Shown here: piece after piece, positions 17,759-27,034 of the stretch
Position numbering within the stretch: the stretch's first letter is position 1
How the letters are laid out: every line of letters starts with the position of its first letter
Assembly (NCBI RefSeq): GCF_012641405.1
Contig: NZ_JABAII010000021.1
Location: forward strand, 1 to 64,000
Length of the DNA: 64,000 bases
From: Rhizobium sp. P40RR-XXII
GTDB taxonomy: Bacteria > Pseudomonadota > Alphaproteobacteria > Rhizobiales > Rhizobiaceae
Direction: 5' to 3'
Notes under the pieces: generated by a model
Database searches by the model: none
Told to the model about the DNA's origin: nothing
The model's input: the letters and a program-made list of their open reading frames with translations, nothing else
Translations under genes and position numbers: made by a program

Positions 17759-18661
17759 ATGAACCCGATTGAACTGAAAAAAGCAGTTGGCAGCGGCCTG
17801 CTATCGTTCCCGGTCACACATTTTGATCAGAATCTGACGTTCGACGAAGCGAAGTACCGCAGCCATATCGAATGGCTGGCGGGCTTTAACGCCGCAGCGC
17901 TTTTCGCGGCCGGTGGGACGGGTGAGTTCTTTTCCCTCAACCCCTCCGAAATCCCGCAGGTCGTGCGTGCCGCCAAGGCTTCGGCCGGCAAGACGCCGAT
18001 CATTTCCGGAGCGGGCTACGGAACGTCGCTCGCAATCGAAATCGCCAAGGCCGCGGAAAAGGCCGGCGCCGACGGTCTGCTGCTTCTGCCGCCGTATCTC
18101 CTGTTTTCAGAGCAGGCGGGCCTGATCGCCCATGTAAAGGCAGTTTGCCAGTCCGTCGGTATCGGCGTCATCGTCTACAATCGCGACAATGCCGTGCTCA
18201 GCGCCGAGAGTTTGGCACGACTGGCCGACGAATGCCCCAACCTCATCGGCTACAAGGATGGGGTCGGCGACGTCGACAAGGTGATCGAGATCACCACGAC
18301 ACTCAACGATCGTCTGGTTTATGTCGGTGGCATGCCGACACACGAGGTCTACGCCCAGGCCTATTTCGCAGCAGGTGTCACAACCTATTCTTCCGCGGTC
18401 TTCAATTTCGTTCCCGCTCTGGCGCAGCGTTTCTATGCTGCGCTGCGGGCCGGAGATCAGGCAACGGTCGACAATATTCTGCGGAGCTTCTTCTTCCCGC
18501 TGGTAACCCTGCGCAACCGCAAGAAAGGTTATGCCGTCTCCATCATCAAAGCGGGCCTGCGTATCGTCGGCAAGGATCCGGGTCCGGTCAGGCCGCCTTT
18601 GACAGATCTGACGCCAGAGGAAATGGCTGTGCTGGAAAAGATCGTCGCCGTGGCGGGGTGA
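17759..18661 (+). CDS. kdgD: 5-dehydro-4-deoxyglucarate dehydratase
   Basis: The 300-residue product belongs to the DapA/DHDPS TIM-barrel superfamily. It has GGTGEFFSL (substrate-binding loop), IVYNRDN with the catalytic Tyr and GYKDGVGD with the Schiff-base Lys, a combination typical of KdgD. The reaction is 5-keto-4-deoxyglucarate to alpha-ketoglutarate semialdehyde plus CO2 and water, a step in galacturonate/glucarate breakdown. ACAGGA precedes the ATG. Its place between a mannonate dehydratase-like gene and a lactonase-like gene supports a hexuronate or aldarate role. Confidence 0.88.
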   Translation: MNPIELKKAVGSGLLSFPVTHFDQNLTFDEAKYRSHIEWLAGFNAAALFAAGGTGEFFSLNPSEIPQVVRAAKASAGKTPIISGAGYGTSLAIEIAKAAEKAGADGLLLLPPYLLFSEQAGLIAHVKAVCQSVGIGVIVYNRDNAVLSAESLARLADECPNLIGYKDGVGDVDKVIEITTTLNDRLVYVGGMPTHEVYAQAYFAAGVTTYSSAVFNFVPALAQRFYAALRAGDQATVDNILRSFFFPLVTLRNRKKGYAVSIIKAGLRIVGKDPGPVRPPLTDLTPEEMAVLEKIVAVAG

Positions 18662-18722
18662 CGATCCGGGATCAGACCAATCGTTTGCGATAACGACGAT
18701 CTGTATTGGAGGGAGGTGACGC

Positions 18723-19895
18723 GTGACACAGATATCCTTTGGACTTGCCGCATCGGTGCTCGCAATGGCGGCGATGGTGTCGGGTGCTGGCAGCGCTTCT
18801 GCAAGGACATTCGTTTATGTTTCGGCAGCAACGGCCGGAGCGATCGACACTTACAGCATGGACGAGAACACCGGCGAGCTCCTGCAGGTTTCGACCTTCG
18901 ATGCGGGTAAGATGGTCATGCCGATGACCGTCAGTGCCGATAAGAAACATCTCTATGCCGTCATCCGTTCGCAGCCGTATCGGGTGCTGACGCTGGCGAT
19001 CGATCCTACGACCGGCAAACTCACCCAGGAAGCCGTCGCCGCCTTGCCCGACAGCATGCCTTATGTCTCCACAGATCCGTCGGGCCGTTTGCTGTTCACC
19101 GCGTCTTATGGCGGCAACAAGATCGCCGTGCTGCCGATCGCCAAGAATGGGCTTGTGACCGACGGTGCACGGCAGATGATCCTCACCGGCCGCAATGCGC
19201 ACTCGATCGTAAGCGACCGGACCGGCAGATACGTCTTCGCAACCAATCTTGGTTCCGATGTCGTGCTGCAGTTCGTGCTCGATCCGGCCACCGGCATGCT
19301 GGAGGTGAACAATCCGCCAAAGGTTACGACGAAGCCGGGCTTCGGGCCGCGCCACATCATTGTCTCGCCGGACAATAAATCCGTTTATGTTCTGACGGAA
19401 TTGACGGGCCACGTCATCCACTACGCCCTCGATGCTGCCAAAGGTACGTTGAGCGAAGTCGAAAGCGTGAAATCCGTTCCTGATGATGCCGGACTTTTTC
19501 CGGGCATTGCTCCGCCGGCCCCGGCAGCGTTCAACGCAACCGCGCCAGGCGCAGCTCCGGCCGATGACGGCAAGCCGAAGGTATGGGCTGCCGATATCGG
19601 CATCACGCCGAACGGCAAGTTCCTCTATACGACCGAACGAACCACCAGCAAGATCGCTCTCTTCCATGTGGCCGCAGGCGACGGAAAGTTGACCTACGTC
19701 ACGAATTATCCCACCGAGCAGCAGCCGCGCGGCATTCGCATCGATCCGTCGGGCCGCTTCCTTGTCGCCTCCGGCGAGAAGTCCGACAAGCTTTCGGTCT
19801 ATGCCATCGATCAGGCAAGCGGCACGCTCTCATCCGTCGGTCGATATCCGGTCGATGCCGGCGCCAACTGGATCGAGATCGTGACATTACCCTAA
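18723..19895 (+). CDS. Secreted beta-propeller lactonase-like protein (YbhE/Pgl type)
   Basis: The 390-residue product has a signal peptide (cleavage near SASA-RTF) and then repeating blades with the YVSxDPSGR / GRxLFxA pattern of the seven-bladed 6-phosphogluconolactonase (YbhE) family, ending in DPSGRFLVASGEKSDKLSVY. GGAGGGAGGTGA gives a strong ribosome-binding site for the GTG start. Being exported it would act in the periplasm, perhaps opening sugar-acid lactones before uptake by the neighbouring importer. A proline/alanine-rich insertion sits near residues 260-285. Enzyme activity is inferred from the family only. Confidence 0.82.
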   Translation: MTQISFGLAASVLAMAAMVSGAGSASARTFVYVSAATAGAIDTYSMDENTGELLQVSTFDAGKMVMPMTVSADKKHLYAVIRSQPYRVLTLAIDPTTGKLTQEAVAALPDSMPYVSTDPSGRLLFTASYGGNKIAVLPIAKNGLVTDGARQMILTGRNAHSIVSDRTGRYVFATNLGSDVVLQFVLDPATGMLEVNNPPKVTTKPGFGPRHIIVSPDNKSVYVLTELTGHVIHYALDAAKGTLSEVESVKSVPDDAGLFPGIAPPAPAAFNATAPGAAPADDGKPKVWAADIGITPNGKFLYTTERTTSKIALFHVAAGDGKLTYVTNYPTEQQPRGIRIDPSGRFLVASGEKSDKLSVYAIDQASGTLSSVGRYPVDAGANWIEIVTLP

Positions 19896-19934
19896 GCGCC
19901 GCCTTATGCAGAAAACGCCCAAGCGTTGGATACG

Positions 19935-22031
19935 CTATCCGGCCTTCACGGCCATCCCTGCAATCAGGCTTTCCACCTCGGAAGAGGGAAGGGGCCGGGC
20001 GAGCAGATAGCCCTGAAGCAGTTCGCATCCGGCGCCTTCGAGGAAGCGGGCCTGTTCCTCGGTCTCCACGCCCTCTGCCACGACTTCCAGTTCGAGCGTT
20101 CTGCCGAGCGACACGATGGCGGAGGCAATAGCCATATCGCCGGGCTTGTCCGGAATGTCGGCAATGAAGGATCTGTCGATCTTCAATCGGGACAGCGGAA
20201 AGCGCCTGAGGGCGCTGAGGCTCGAATATCCGGTACCGAAATCGTCGATCGCGAGACTGACGCCCAGCGTCTTCAGTTCAAGCATGCGCTCTATCGCTCC
20301 CTCGATATCGCGCATGATCAAGCTCTCCGTCAGTTCGAGCTCGAGCCATTTCGGATCAAGACCTGCCGCTTCGAGTGCCGACGCAACCTGGTTTGTCAGC
20401 GAACTTTCCAGAAATTGCCGGGCCGATACGTTCACGCCGATACGCAGCTCAGGCAGGCCGCGATCCTGCCATGCTCGGGCCTGCTGACAGGCCTTGCGCA
20501 GAACGATTTCGCCGAGCGGCACGATGATCCCCGTTTCCTCGGCCAGCGGAATGAAGTCTGCGGGCGGCAACAAGCCCTCGACAGGATGCTGCCACCGCAC
20601 CAGCGCTTCGACGCCGATCACCCTGCCGCTGCGGATCTCCTTTTGCGGCTGGTAATGCAGCACGAACTCATCCCGCTCCACCGCGCGCCGCAGCTCTTCG
20701 ATCCGGCTCAGCTTGTTGCGGGCGTCCTCCGCCATGGACGGTGTGAACAATCGAATGGAGTTGCGCCCCGCTTCCTTGGCGCGATAGAGCGCCATATCGG
20801 CGCTTGCGAACAGGTCCGAGGCGGTATCGCCGTGCTCCATGGCGCATGCGACACCGATGCTGCAGCCGACACGGATTTCGACGCCGTCGATAGTCAGCGG
20901 CTTGGATATGGCCTCGAGAACGGCGGTGAGCCTCTCGTATATGGAATCGGAGGACTCCTCCAGGACGATGATGAATTCGTCACCGCCTATCCTCGCAACG
21001 ATGCCGCGGCGACCGACATGGGTCGATATGCGCTGCGCCACCGCCATCAGCAATTCATCTCCGGCGGCATGGCCGAGAGTGTCGTTCACCAGCTTGAAAT
21101 TATCCAGGTCGACGAAGGCAACGGCCAGGGGCTTCTGCTTTCGCGAAGCCTTTTCCAGCAGGGCGCTGAGCTTGCGGTCGAGCAGCATGCGGTTGGGTAG
21201 CCCGGTGAGCGCATCGTGTTCGGCCAGATAGGCAATATGGGCGATGTCCCGATGACGATCGATCGCTATCCCAACCGTTTGCGCTATGCCCGCGAGGAAT
21301 TCCATGAGCCCGGCCTCGTCGCCGTCGGTCTTCACCGTCACCAGCGCCCCATGTTTGCCGCCATCCCGCGAGAAGATCGGAAATTCCAGAATGTCGCCAC
21401 TCAAGGATTCGGGTTGCTCGCTGTCGAGAACAAAGTCGACCTGCCTGCCGTCGAGCAATCGTTCAAGGAGGGATCGGGCATCCTTCAGAAGGTCGTCAAG
21501 ATCGACGCCTCGCGCCACATCCTGCAGGAGTTTCGTCTGCGCGCTCATCAATTCTTCGGCACGCTTGCGAGCGGAGATGTCGCGCGAGGCTCCAACGACA
21601 CCGATGATGTTGCCGTTTCTATCCCGCAACGGAACGCGCGACATCATCAGCCAGCCTTCGCCCTTGAGGCGCCGCTCTTCCACGCCGAGATCGGCTTCGC
21701 CTGATTCCATGACCTGACGCTCGACCTCCTCGATCTTACGCGCGTCGGCCATCGGGTGAATTTCGGCGTCCGTGAGGCCGATCATTTCAGCGACATGTGT
21801 AAAGCCGTTGTTGAGAACGATAGCCTGGTTGGCAAAGAGGAAACGGCCGTCTCTATCCTTGGCGTAGATATAGTCGGGCACGTAATTGATCATCGCTTCG
21901 AGCCATTCGTAACGCTCGGTGAGCGACAGATGCTGAGCCCGGAGCAATTCGAGCAGCTCGCGGACATGCCGGTCATCATCGTTCGCATCTGTATTCACTG
22001 ACTTCGACGATCTACCCGGCCGCTGTGTCAT
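19935..22031 (-). CDS. PAS-GAF-GGDEF-EAL cyclic-di-GMP turnover protein
   Basis: The 698-residue protein has a PAS domain at about 45-165, a GAF-like region at about 170-285, a GGDEF domain (RIGGDEF near 345) and an EAL domain (VEALVRW near 465) with ELTES, DDFGTGYSS, KIDRSFI and VAEGVET. Both catalytic motifs are intact, so it may make and degrade cyclic-di-GMP. The RxxD inhibitory site expected just before GGDEF reads GRRG, so product inhibition is probably absent. No membrane segment is visible, so it is cytosolic. The ATG at 22031 has GAGAGAA upstream. It converges with the lactonase gene. Confidence 0.93.
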   Translation of the reverse strand: MTQRPGRSSKSVNTDANDDDRHVRELLELLRAQHLSLTERYEWLEAMINYVPDYIYAKDRDGRFLFANQAIVLNNGFTHVAEMIGLTDAEIHPMADARKIEEVERQVMESGEADLGVEERRLKGEGWLMMSRVPLRDRNGNIIGVVGASRDISARKRAEELMSAQTKLLQDVARGVDLDDLLKDARSLLERLLDGRQVDFVLDSEQPESLSGDILEFPIFSRDGGKHGALVTVKTDGDEAGLMEFLAGIAQTVGIAIDRHRDIAHIAYLAEHDALTGLPNRMLLDRKLSALLEKASRKQKPLAVAFVDLDNFKLVNDTLGHAAGDELLMAVAQRISTHVGRRGIVARIGGDEFIIVLEESSDSIYERLTAVLEAISKPLTIDGVEIRVGCSIGVACAMEHGDTASDLFASADMALYRAKEAGRNSIRLFTPSMAEDARNKLSRIEELRRAVERDEFVLHYQPQKEIRSGRVIGVEALVRWQHPVEGLLPPADFIPLAEETGIIVPLGEIVLRKACQQARAWQDRGLPELRIGVNVSARQFLESSLTNQVASALEAAGLDPKWLELELTESLIMRDIEGAIERMLELKTLGVSLAIDDFGTGYSSLSALRRFPLSRLKIDRSFIADIPDKPGDMAIASAIVSLGRTLELEVVAEGVETEEQARFLEGAGCELLQGYLLARPLPSSEVESLIAGMAVKAG

Positions 22032-22416
22032 CAATGTTCTCTCACGTGGTGAACGGACAATAGAGGCAAGCAGTTATGCAACCATGAAAACAGATGGGGC
22101 ATTTTGGCCATCTTAAACGAAAGCGTAAAGGCATATTTATCGGAGCTTTGACCAGAAGAATCTGGTTGCTGAGCATTCATGCGGCGGTGAAGGAGGGGTG
22201 GATTTGGCAAGCGTCGCGCTGCATGGTGGGAGAAAATCATAAAGTCGAGCACAAGCCATAGCTTGACACTTCATATTGTAATTTGAATTTCGTTCGTGTT
22301 GCCGCGCCGGATGCCGATCATATTCAGCTTGAGGCGTGGTGGTCGCCTTGCGGAGTAGGGGTGAAAACCGCTAAAGCCGAGGCGGGAGAAATGCAGGATT
22401 CGCAAGGACAAACGAC
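22032..22416. promoter_or_regulatory. Divergent intergenic region with an 18-bp imperfect palindrome
   Basis: No gene is seen here. It separates the GGDEF-EAL gene from the EamA gene. At 22270-22287 TTCATATTGTAATTTGAA is palindromic at seven of nine pairs, and TTGACA at 22263-22268 could be a -35 element for the EamA gene. Operator function is inferred. Confidence 0.4.
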
Positions 22417-23331
22417 ATGAACGTTCGCAGAGCAGCGGCGAGTGGCAATCTCGTGCTTGCCGGCATGCTTCTGATGCTTGTCGGCGACTTCATGTTTTCG
22501 CTGAATGATGCCATGGGCAAGTGGCTGGTTGCGAGTTTCTCCGTCGGGCAGATACTGGTTATCCGCTCGCTCGGTTCATTCATAGTCCTGGCACCCATGA
22601 TCGCGCGGCAGGGCAGCGATGCGCTCTTTCGCCTCGAGAGGCCGCCGCTGCAGGTCTTGCGGATAGTTATGACAACACTTGACGTCGGTCTTTTTTACGC
22701 CGCCGTTGCCTATCTGCCGCTTGCCGACGTCATGACCTTCTACATGGCCGGCCCCATCTATGTCGCCGCTATCTCGCATTTCTTCCTGGATGAGAGGATC
22801 GGCTGGCGGCGGTCGCTGGCCGTTTTCGTCGGCTTCGTCGGCGTATTGATCGCGCTCAGACCGTCCGCCGCCATGTTTTCCTGGCCGTCGCTTTTCGGCC
22901 TTGGCGGCAGCCTCGCATTCGCGATGACGCTTGTGCTCGGGCGGCGGCTGCGGCAGACGAGCGATGCCACGCTTGTTACCTGGCAGACGGTTGGCGCCCT
23001 CGCGGCCGGATTGGTGCTCAGCATCGGCAATTGGCGCGCGGCATCGGCACTCGATCTCGGCGCCATGCTGGCGCTCGGCGTTGTTGCCGGCGCCGCGCAC
23101 TTGATGATCACTCGATCATTGAAACTTGCCCCCGCGTCGCTGCTCGCTCCGCTGCAGTATAGTCTGCTCCTCTGGGCGATCATCCTGGGCTTTGTTTTCT
23201 TCGGCGATATTCCGGATGCCCAGATCGTCATCGGCTCTGTCATCATTGTCCTTGCCGGGCTCTTCATTTTCCATCGCAAGAACATGGTTGCTACGATCCC
23301 AAAAGACGACATTGCCCCGGATGGGCATTGA
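22417..23331 (+). CDS. EamA/DMT-family membrane transporter
   Basis: The 304-residue protein has ten predicted membrane segments arranged as two EamA repeats, each of about 140 residues; the second begins near GGSLAFAMTLVLGRRL. The segment SLLLWAIILGFVFFGD is typical of the second repeat. Members export amino acids, nucleotides or other small metabolites. AAGGAC precedes the ATG. It stands alone, divergent from the GGDEF-EAL gene. Substrate unknown. Confidence 0.88.
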   Translation: MNVRRAAASGNLVLAGMLLMLVGDFMFSLNDAMGKWLVASFSVGQILVIRSLGSFIVLAPMIARQGSDALFRLERPPLQVLRIVMTTLDVGLFYAAVAYLPLADVMTFYMAGPIYVAAISHFFLDERIGWRRSLAVFVGFVGVLIALRPSAAMFSWPSLFGLGGSLAFAMTLVLGRRLRQTSDATLVTWQTVGALAAGLVLSIGNWRAASALDLGAMLALGVVAGAAHLMITRSLKLAPASLLAPLQYSLLLWAIILGFVFFGDIPDAQIVIGSVIIVLAGLFIFHRKNMVATIPKDDIAPDGH

Positions 23332-23546
23332 GGCTGATACGTCATCGTTATCTCACTGAATATCTCCGGCGATCACGGCAACTCGCCTGTCTGGGAACGA
23401 CGCCGCATGCATTTGCAGAGGTTTGCCAAGCAGATTGGGAGGGCTTGGGCCACCCCACTAGGATTCGTGCTCATCCCCCGTTACGATAAACCGCGCATCA
23501 ACAAATCCGTGGCAGCCTATAGAAGCCAACGAGTGGAATGGGGAAC

Positions 23547-24530
23547 ATGAGCCTGCTGTCGTCCCTGATGAGAAGAATGCGGAGCCATTCCGAGATTTCA
23601 GGCGTTGATCGCCTCGACCCATCACACGATGTGCACCATCTCAAAAAGGTTTTCGACCGCTGTTCCAAGGCAGCCAGGATCGGAGTGTGGGAGTGCAGCC
23701 TTCCGGATGAGCGGCTTTCCTGGACGGATATGGTCTACGAGCTGTTCGATCTTCAACCGGGAGAACCCCTGGTCCGCGATGACATCGTCGCGCTCTATTC
23801 GCCAGAGGCATCCAAGGAGCTTACACGACTTCGAAATGCAGCCATCGAACAGCGCGGCAGCTTCTCACTCGATGCCGAGATCGTCACCTGCAAAGGCAAT
23901 CGTCGCTGGATCAGGATCACGGCGACGGTCGAATGCGAAAATGATATTCCGGTCCGCATCTTTGGCCTGAAGCAGGATGTTACGGCTGAGGTCATGATGC
24001 TGCACGAGATCCGCCGCCGGGCGGATTTTGATCATCTGACGGGGCTGCCCAACAGGTTCAGTTTTCACGAACGCCTCGACGCGCTCTGCGGATCGGGATT
24101 GGAGACCAACACAGCTCTTCTGCTGATAGATCTCGATGGCTTTAAACGTGTCAACGACACTCTGGGCCACCGGATGGGGGATACGTGTCTTGTAGAGGCG
24201 GCGCGGCGTCTGGCGGGCGCTGCGGAGCACGCCGATCTGGTGGCAAGAATCGGAGGCGACGAGTTCGCCGTGATCTATACCGGGACTTCGGTAGGGCATG
24301 TCGAACATGCTGCCAGCCGTATCGTGCAGGAAATGCAATGGGACGCTCGTGACGGAATCGTCCTCGGCGCGTCCGTCGGTATCGCTTGGGCAGTGCCGGG
24401 AACGACCTCGGCCACGCTCTACGAGGAAGCCGACAAGGCCATGTACCGGGCCAAGACACAGGGGCGGGCTCGTCTTGTCGCTCATTGCACGACGACAGAT
24501 GAGCCGCGCCCGTTCAGATCCGCGGGATGA
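23547..24530 (+). CDS. PAS-GGDEF diguanylate cyclase
   Basis: The 327-residue product has a PAS domain at about 30-150 (GVWECSLPDERLSW to IFGLKQDVTAE) and a GGDEF domain with DFDHLTGLPNR at its start and RIGGDEFAVI as active site. The inhibitory RxxD position reads EHAD, so the site is not canonical. It is soluble and would make cyclic-di-GMP. The start is uncertain: ATG at 23547 follows GGGGAA, and ATG at 23538 follows GAGTGGA. No partner gene is adjacent. Confidence 0.9.
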   Translation: MSLLSSLMRRMRSHSEISGVDRLDPSHDVHHLKKVFDRCSKAARIGVWECSLPDERLSWTDMVYELFDLQPGEPLVRDDIVALYSPEASKELTRLRNAAIEQRGSFSLDAEIVTCKGNRRWIRITATVECENDIPVRIFGLKQDVTAEVMMLHEIRRRADFDHLTGLPNRFSFHERLDALCGSGLETNTALLLIDLDGFKRVNDTLGHRMGDTCLVEAARRLAGAAEHADLVARIGGDEFAVIYTGTSVGHVEHAASRIVQEMQWDARDGIVLGASVGIAWAVPGTTSATLYEEADKAMYRAKTQGRARLVAHCTTTDEPRPFRSAG

Positions 24531-24688
24531 CTTCAAGGCGAGTTCGGACGCTTGTCTGGTGTTTCGACAAGGTCGGTGCGCCGAAACTCGACTGGTATTC
24601 GTCCTCTGCAAGGGAGGCACGCAATTCTGGTGGTTCATTAGGGAGCGCTGATCATTTAAAGTCCCGCCTTCCAAAACAAAGGACCAAG

Positions 24689-24874
24689 ATGTCTGAACAT
24701 TCACGACCGCTCGAATCGACAAGGCATTGCGTATCTGACCGTAAGCCTAAAGGGACGATCACTTATATAGCTGTTGCAATCATTGCTGTTCTCACAACAT
24801 CGATTTCAGCCAGACATGAAGCTCCTGCACCATCGCAGAAACCCGTCGCGAAGTTGCTCCAAGACACCAACTGA
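24689..24874 (+). CDS. Small single-pass membrane protein, unknown
   Basis: This 61-residue reading frame has AAAGGA five bases before its ATG, a polar N-terminus, one hydrophobic segment (ITYIAVAIIAVLTTSIS, residues about 24-40) and a short basic C-terminal part. It was not recognised. It lies between the diguanylate cyclase and the first IS66 remnant. The ribosome-binding site is the main support. Confidence 0.45.
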   Translation: MSEHSRPLESTRHCVSDRKPKGTITYIAVAIIAVLTTSISARHEAPAPSQKPVAKLLQDTN

Positions 24875-25186
24875 TCTGCCGGGAAGTGCTGTACGCCGAC
24901 CGTCAGTGGTTGTTTACTATCGATTATGCAACTATAGATTGAAAGCAGATAATATACATTATGGAACTGATCTCGTGCCGCCGGATGTCGGTGTTAAACC
25001 GGAGCGAAGACCGGATTATGCGGAACGAAACGCCACTTACGGGAACGAAGAACCGGATTGACTATTGGCGTGGGCGTCCGACACCAGCACACAGACGGAC
25101 GTGATATCGACAATTCTGCAGATTGAGGCGCCGACTGGTGCCCATTTGGCGTAATTGCATCGCGATGCGGCTCCCGCAGTTTGCTC
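24875..25186. other. Non-coding stretch before IS66 remnant
   Basis: I see no convincing gene here. Short open frames lack ribosome-binding sites and resemble nothing known. The right boundary is the outer end of the IS66 remnant at 25187. Confidence 0.5.
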
Positions 25187-25557
25187 GTAAGCGCTCAATT
25201 CCATGCACATTGACGTTTTTCGAGATGACCAACCGCTTTCGGTGGACGCATCGTTTGGGGTCAGGCCGCAGTTGCTTTGGGAAAGTTGAATGGCAGCAGG
25301 TCGTCGATATCGGCGTCCTCGGTGCGCTGGGGCAACTCGGTGAGAACGTGGCGCAACCAGGGTAATGGCTCGACGCCACAGGCGCGACAGGTCAGCATGA
25401 GGCTGTAGACGATGGCGCTGGCCCTGGCCCCGTCGACAGTGTCGCTGAACAACCAACTCTTTCTGCCAGTTGCAAAAATTCTGATATCACGTTCCAAAAG
25501 ATTGTCGTCGATCGGCATTCTGCCGTCCTCGGTGTGGTGCGTCAGATACTGCGTTCG
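25187..25557 (-). mobile_element. IS66-family remnant (right end and transposase C-terminus)
   Basis: The segment encodes the last 98 residues of an IS66 TnpC transposase, with TEDGRMPIDDN, GRKSWLFSDTVDGA and YSLMLTCRACG, and ends at GTAAGCG (25187-25193). The remnant at 41348-41714 ends in the same heptamer on the opposite strand, with similar inner sequence, which fixes the element end. The rest of the element, including the left end, is missing. It is joined in frame to the imuB fragment. Confidence 0.85.
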
Positions 25558-26334
25558 GGCGTCAGACGCGACGGGGGCAATCCGATAGACACGCTGCCCG
25601 CGATTGCCGAAAATGTCGATCAAGGGGGTAATGTCCCTATCCGTGTCACCGACCAGTGAAGACGACCGCTGCTCATCTCCAAGCGGTTCCGTCATGATAG
25701 CAACGAGCGTCAGCTTCTCGATGCCGAAACCCGGCTCGATCTTTTCGGTGCGATCCCGGAAGAGCTTGGTGAGCCACGCGATGTCGCGAGCTGGCTTGGC
25801 GGTTCCCGCTCGTATGGCTTGCCGTACGCCATCGACCTTCTCGACAATGAGGTCCGTTCGTCGGACACCGAGTCCCTTGCGCTGCAGTTCGGAGACAAGC
25901 TGCGTGATCAGGCGTCCCACATATTTGTTGATGGTTTCAGCTGCGCCGATAGGCTCAGCGAAGGAGCGACTGACTTCGATTAGCTCCGGTGTCCGGATAG
26001 GATCGATTGGCTCCCTCACACGACCAAACATCTGGTCGAGCCGCCTGCTGATTTCGGGACCAAACCGAAGAGTCAGTGGAGTACGTGGGGTCGCTGACAG
26101 CTCGCCAATTGTCGCTGACAGCTCGCCAATTGTTCTGAAACCGAGCGTTCGTAGATCACCGACGACCTTGCCCGGCAACCTCAGGCGAGCGATAGGCAGG
26201 TGTTCGACGGCACGAGCCGTCTCTCCAGGTAGTATGATGACGGTTTCGCGGTTGATGGCACGCGCACAAGCATGGGCAGCCCCCCACGTTTCGGCGATAG
26301 CAACGCGGGTCGTCAGTCCCCTCGCCCGGAACAT
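25261..26334 (-). pseudogene. imuB: imuB fragment fused in frame to IS66 transposase tail
   Basis: The 357-codon frame is a chimera. Residues 1-259 match the middle and C-terminal part of ImuB, the catalytically inactive Y-family polymerase partner of DnaE2: GLTTRVAIAETWGAAHA, LPIARLRLPGKVVGDLRTLGF, and near the end DIFGNRGQRVYRIAPVASD. Residues 260-357 are the IS66 transposase C-terminus. The ImuB N-terminus is lost; an in-frame stop lies three codons before the ATG. A 21-bp tandem duplication interrupts residues about 68-81. In intact cassettes imuB lies between imuA and dnaE2; a dnaE2 tail lies 10 kb away. It is almost certainly non-functional. Confidence 0.88.
26090..26131. repeat. 21-bp tandem duplication inside the imuB fragment
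   Basis: The 21-base unit beginning GTCGCTGACAGC at 26090-26110 is repeated exactly at 26111-26131. On the minus strand it duplicates seven residues, giving IGELSAT twice, and keeps the frame. It looks like a recent slippage event in a gene no longer under selection. Confidence 0.95.
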
Positions 26335-26754
26335 GGAGCGTCAGGTGGAGCATTGCTTCGCCAAGGGCCTGTAGGTCTGGAAGCAGTTGGCATCATGAGT
26401 TCAATGAGTGGGTCTTGCACGAAGTTCAACCGCAACCGCTGCTATACCTTTGCCGTCGGTTTCGAACCAGAACTTGTCGCAGCCGTGCACAAACTTGCCG
26501 GAGAATGAATCTTGATCGGTACGGTGAGTTGGCCAACGTCCGCGCCATCATGCGCCACTCGAACTCGGTCAATGCCGTCGGCTCATGCCAACTCTGAAGG
26601 AGCCTCGACCCAAAAAGAGAGCCTTTATTTTTTCCTGTCGCTCACGCAGGATAGTCCATGACCGAACATTGTTGTAGCCGCATTGCTCGGCGAGAAGTAA
26701 AATCTTGTCGAGCATGATCACCCGACAAGCTCATTTCCACCGTCACTCTACACC
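26335..26754. other. Degenerate stretch upstream of the imuB fragment
   Basis: No intact gene is recognised. The imuB homology stops at about 26334, and what follows is short open frames with stops. It may hold remnants of further insertions, but I cannot name any. Confidence 0.5.
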
Positions 26755-26952
26755 CTAAATCGGCGTCGCCTTGATCGAAGTGTCAGACATCACCTCAATC
26801 TCAATATTCCTGCGATGTCCCAAGGAATCTACGACAGATGCCCAGGCGTGGCCGTGCCGTGCAGCCACAATAAGCCGATCATAACCGAGCATCGCCGCGT
26901 GATTAAAATCTTCGGCGTCTTCGATGTCAAAGCTGAATGATACGTTATGCAT
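26755..26952 (-). CDS. Small unknown protein, 65 residues
   Basis: The frame encodes an acidic N-terminus (SFSFDIEDAEDFNHAAMLGYDRL) followed by a HGHAWASVVDSLGHRRNIEIEV segment, a pattern of a compact soluble domain. GAGGCGAGAGA lies upstream of the ATG. It was not recognised. It is 82 bp from, and codirectional with, the SRAP gene, but downstream of it. Confidence 0.5.
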   Translation of the reverse strand: MHNVSFSFDIEDAEDFNHAAMLGYDRLIVAARHGHAWASVVDSLGHRRNIEIEVMSDTSIKATPI

Positions 26953-27034
26953 AATGGTCTCTCGCCTCGTTGACTATTGATTTATAGCGTCAGCGATCGA
27001 GAGGCGCATAAAGTCGCGAGCGAGGCTGGCCCAC

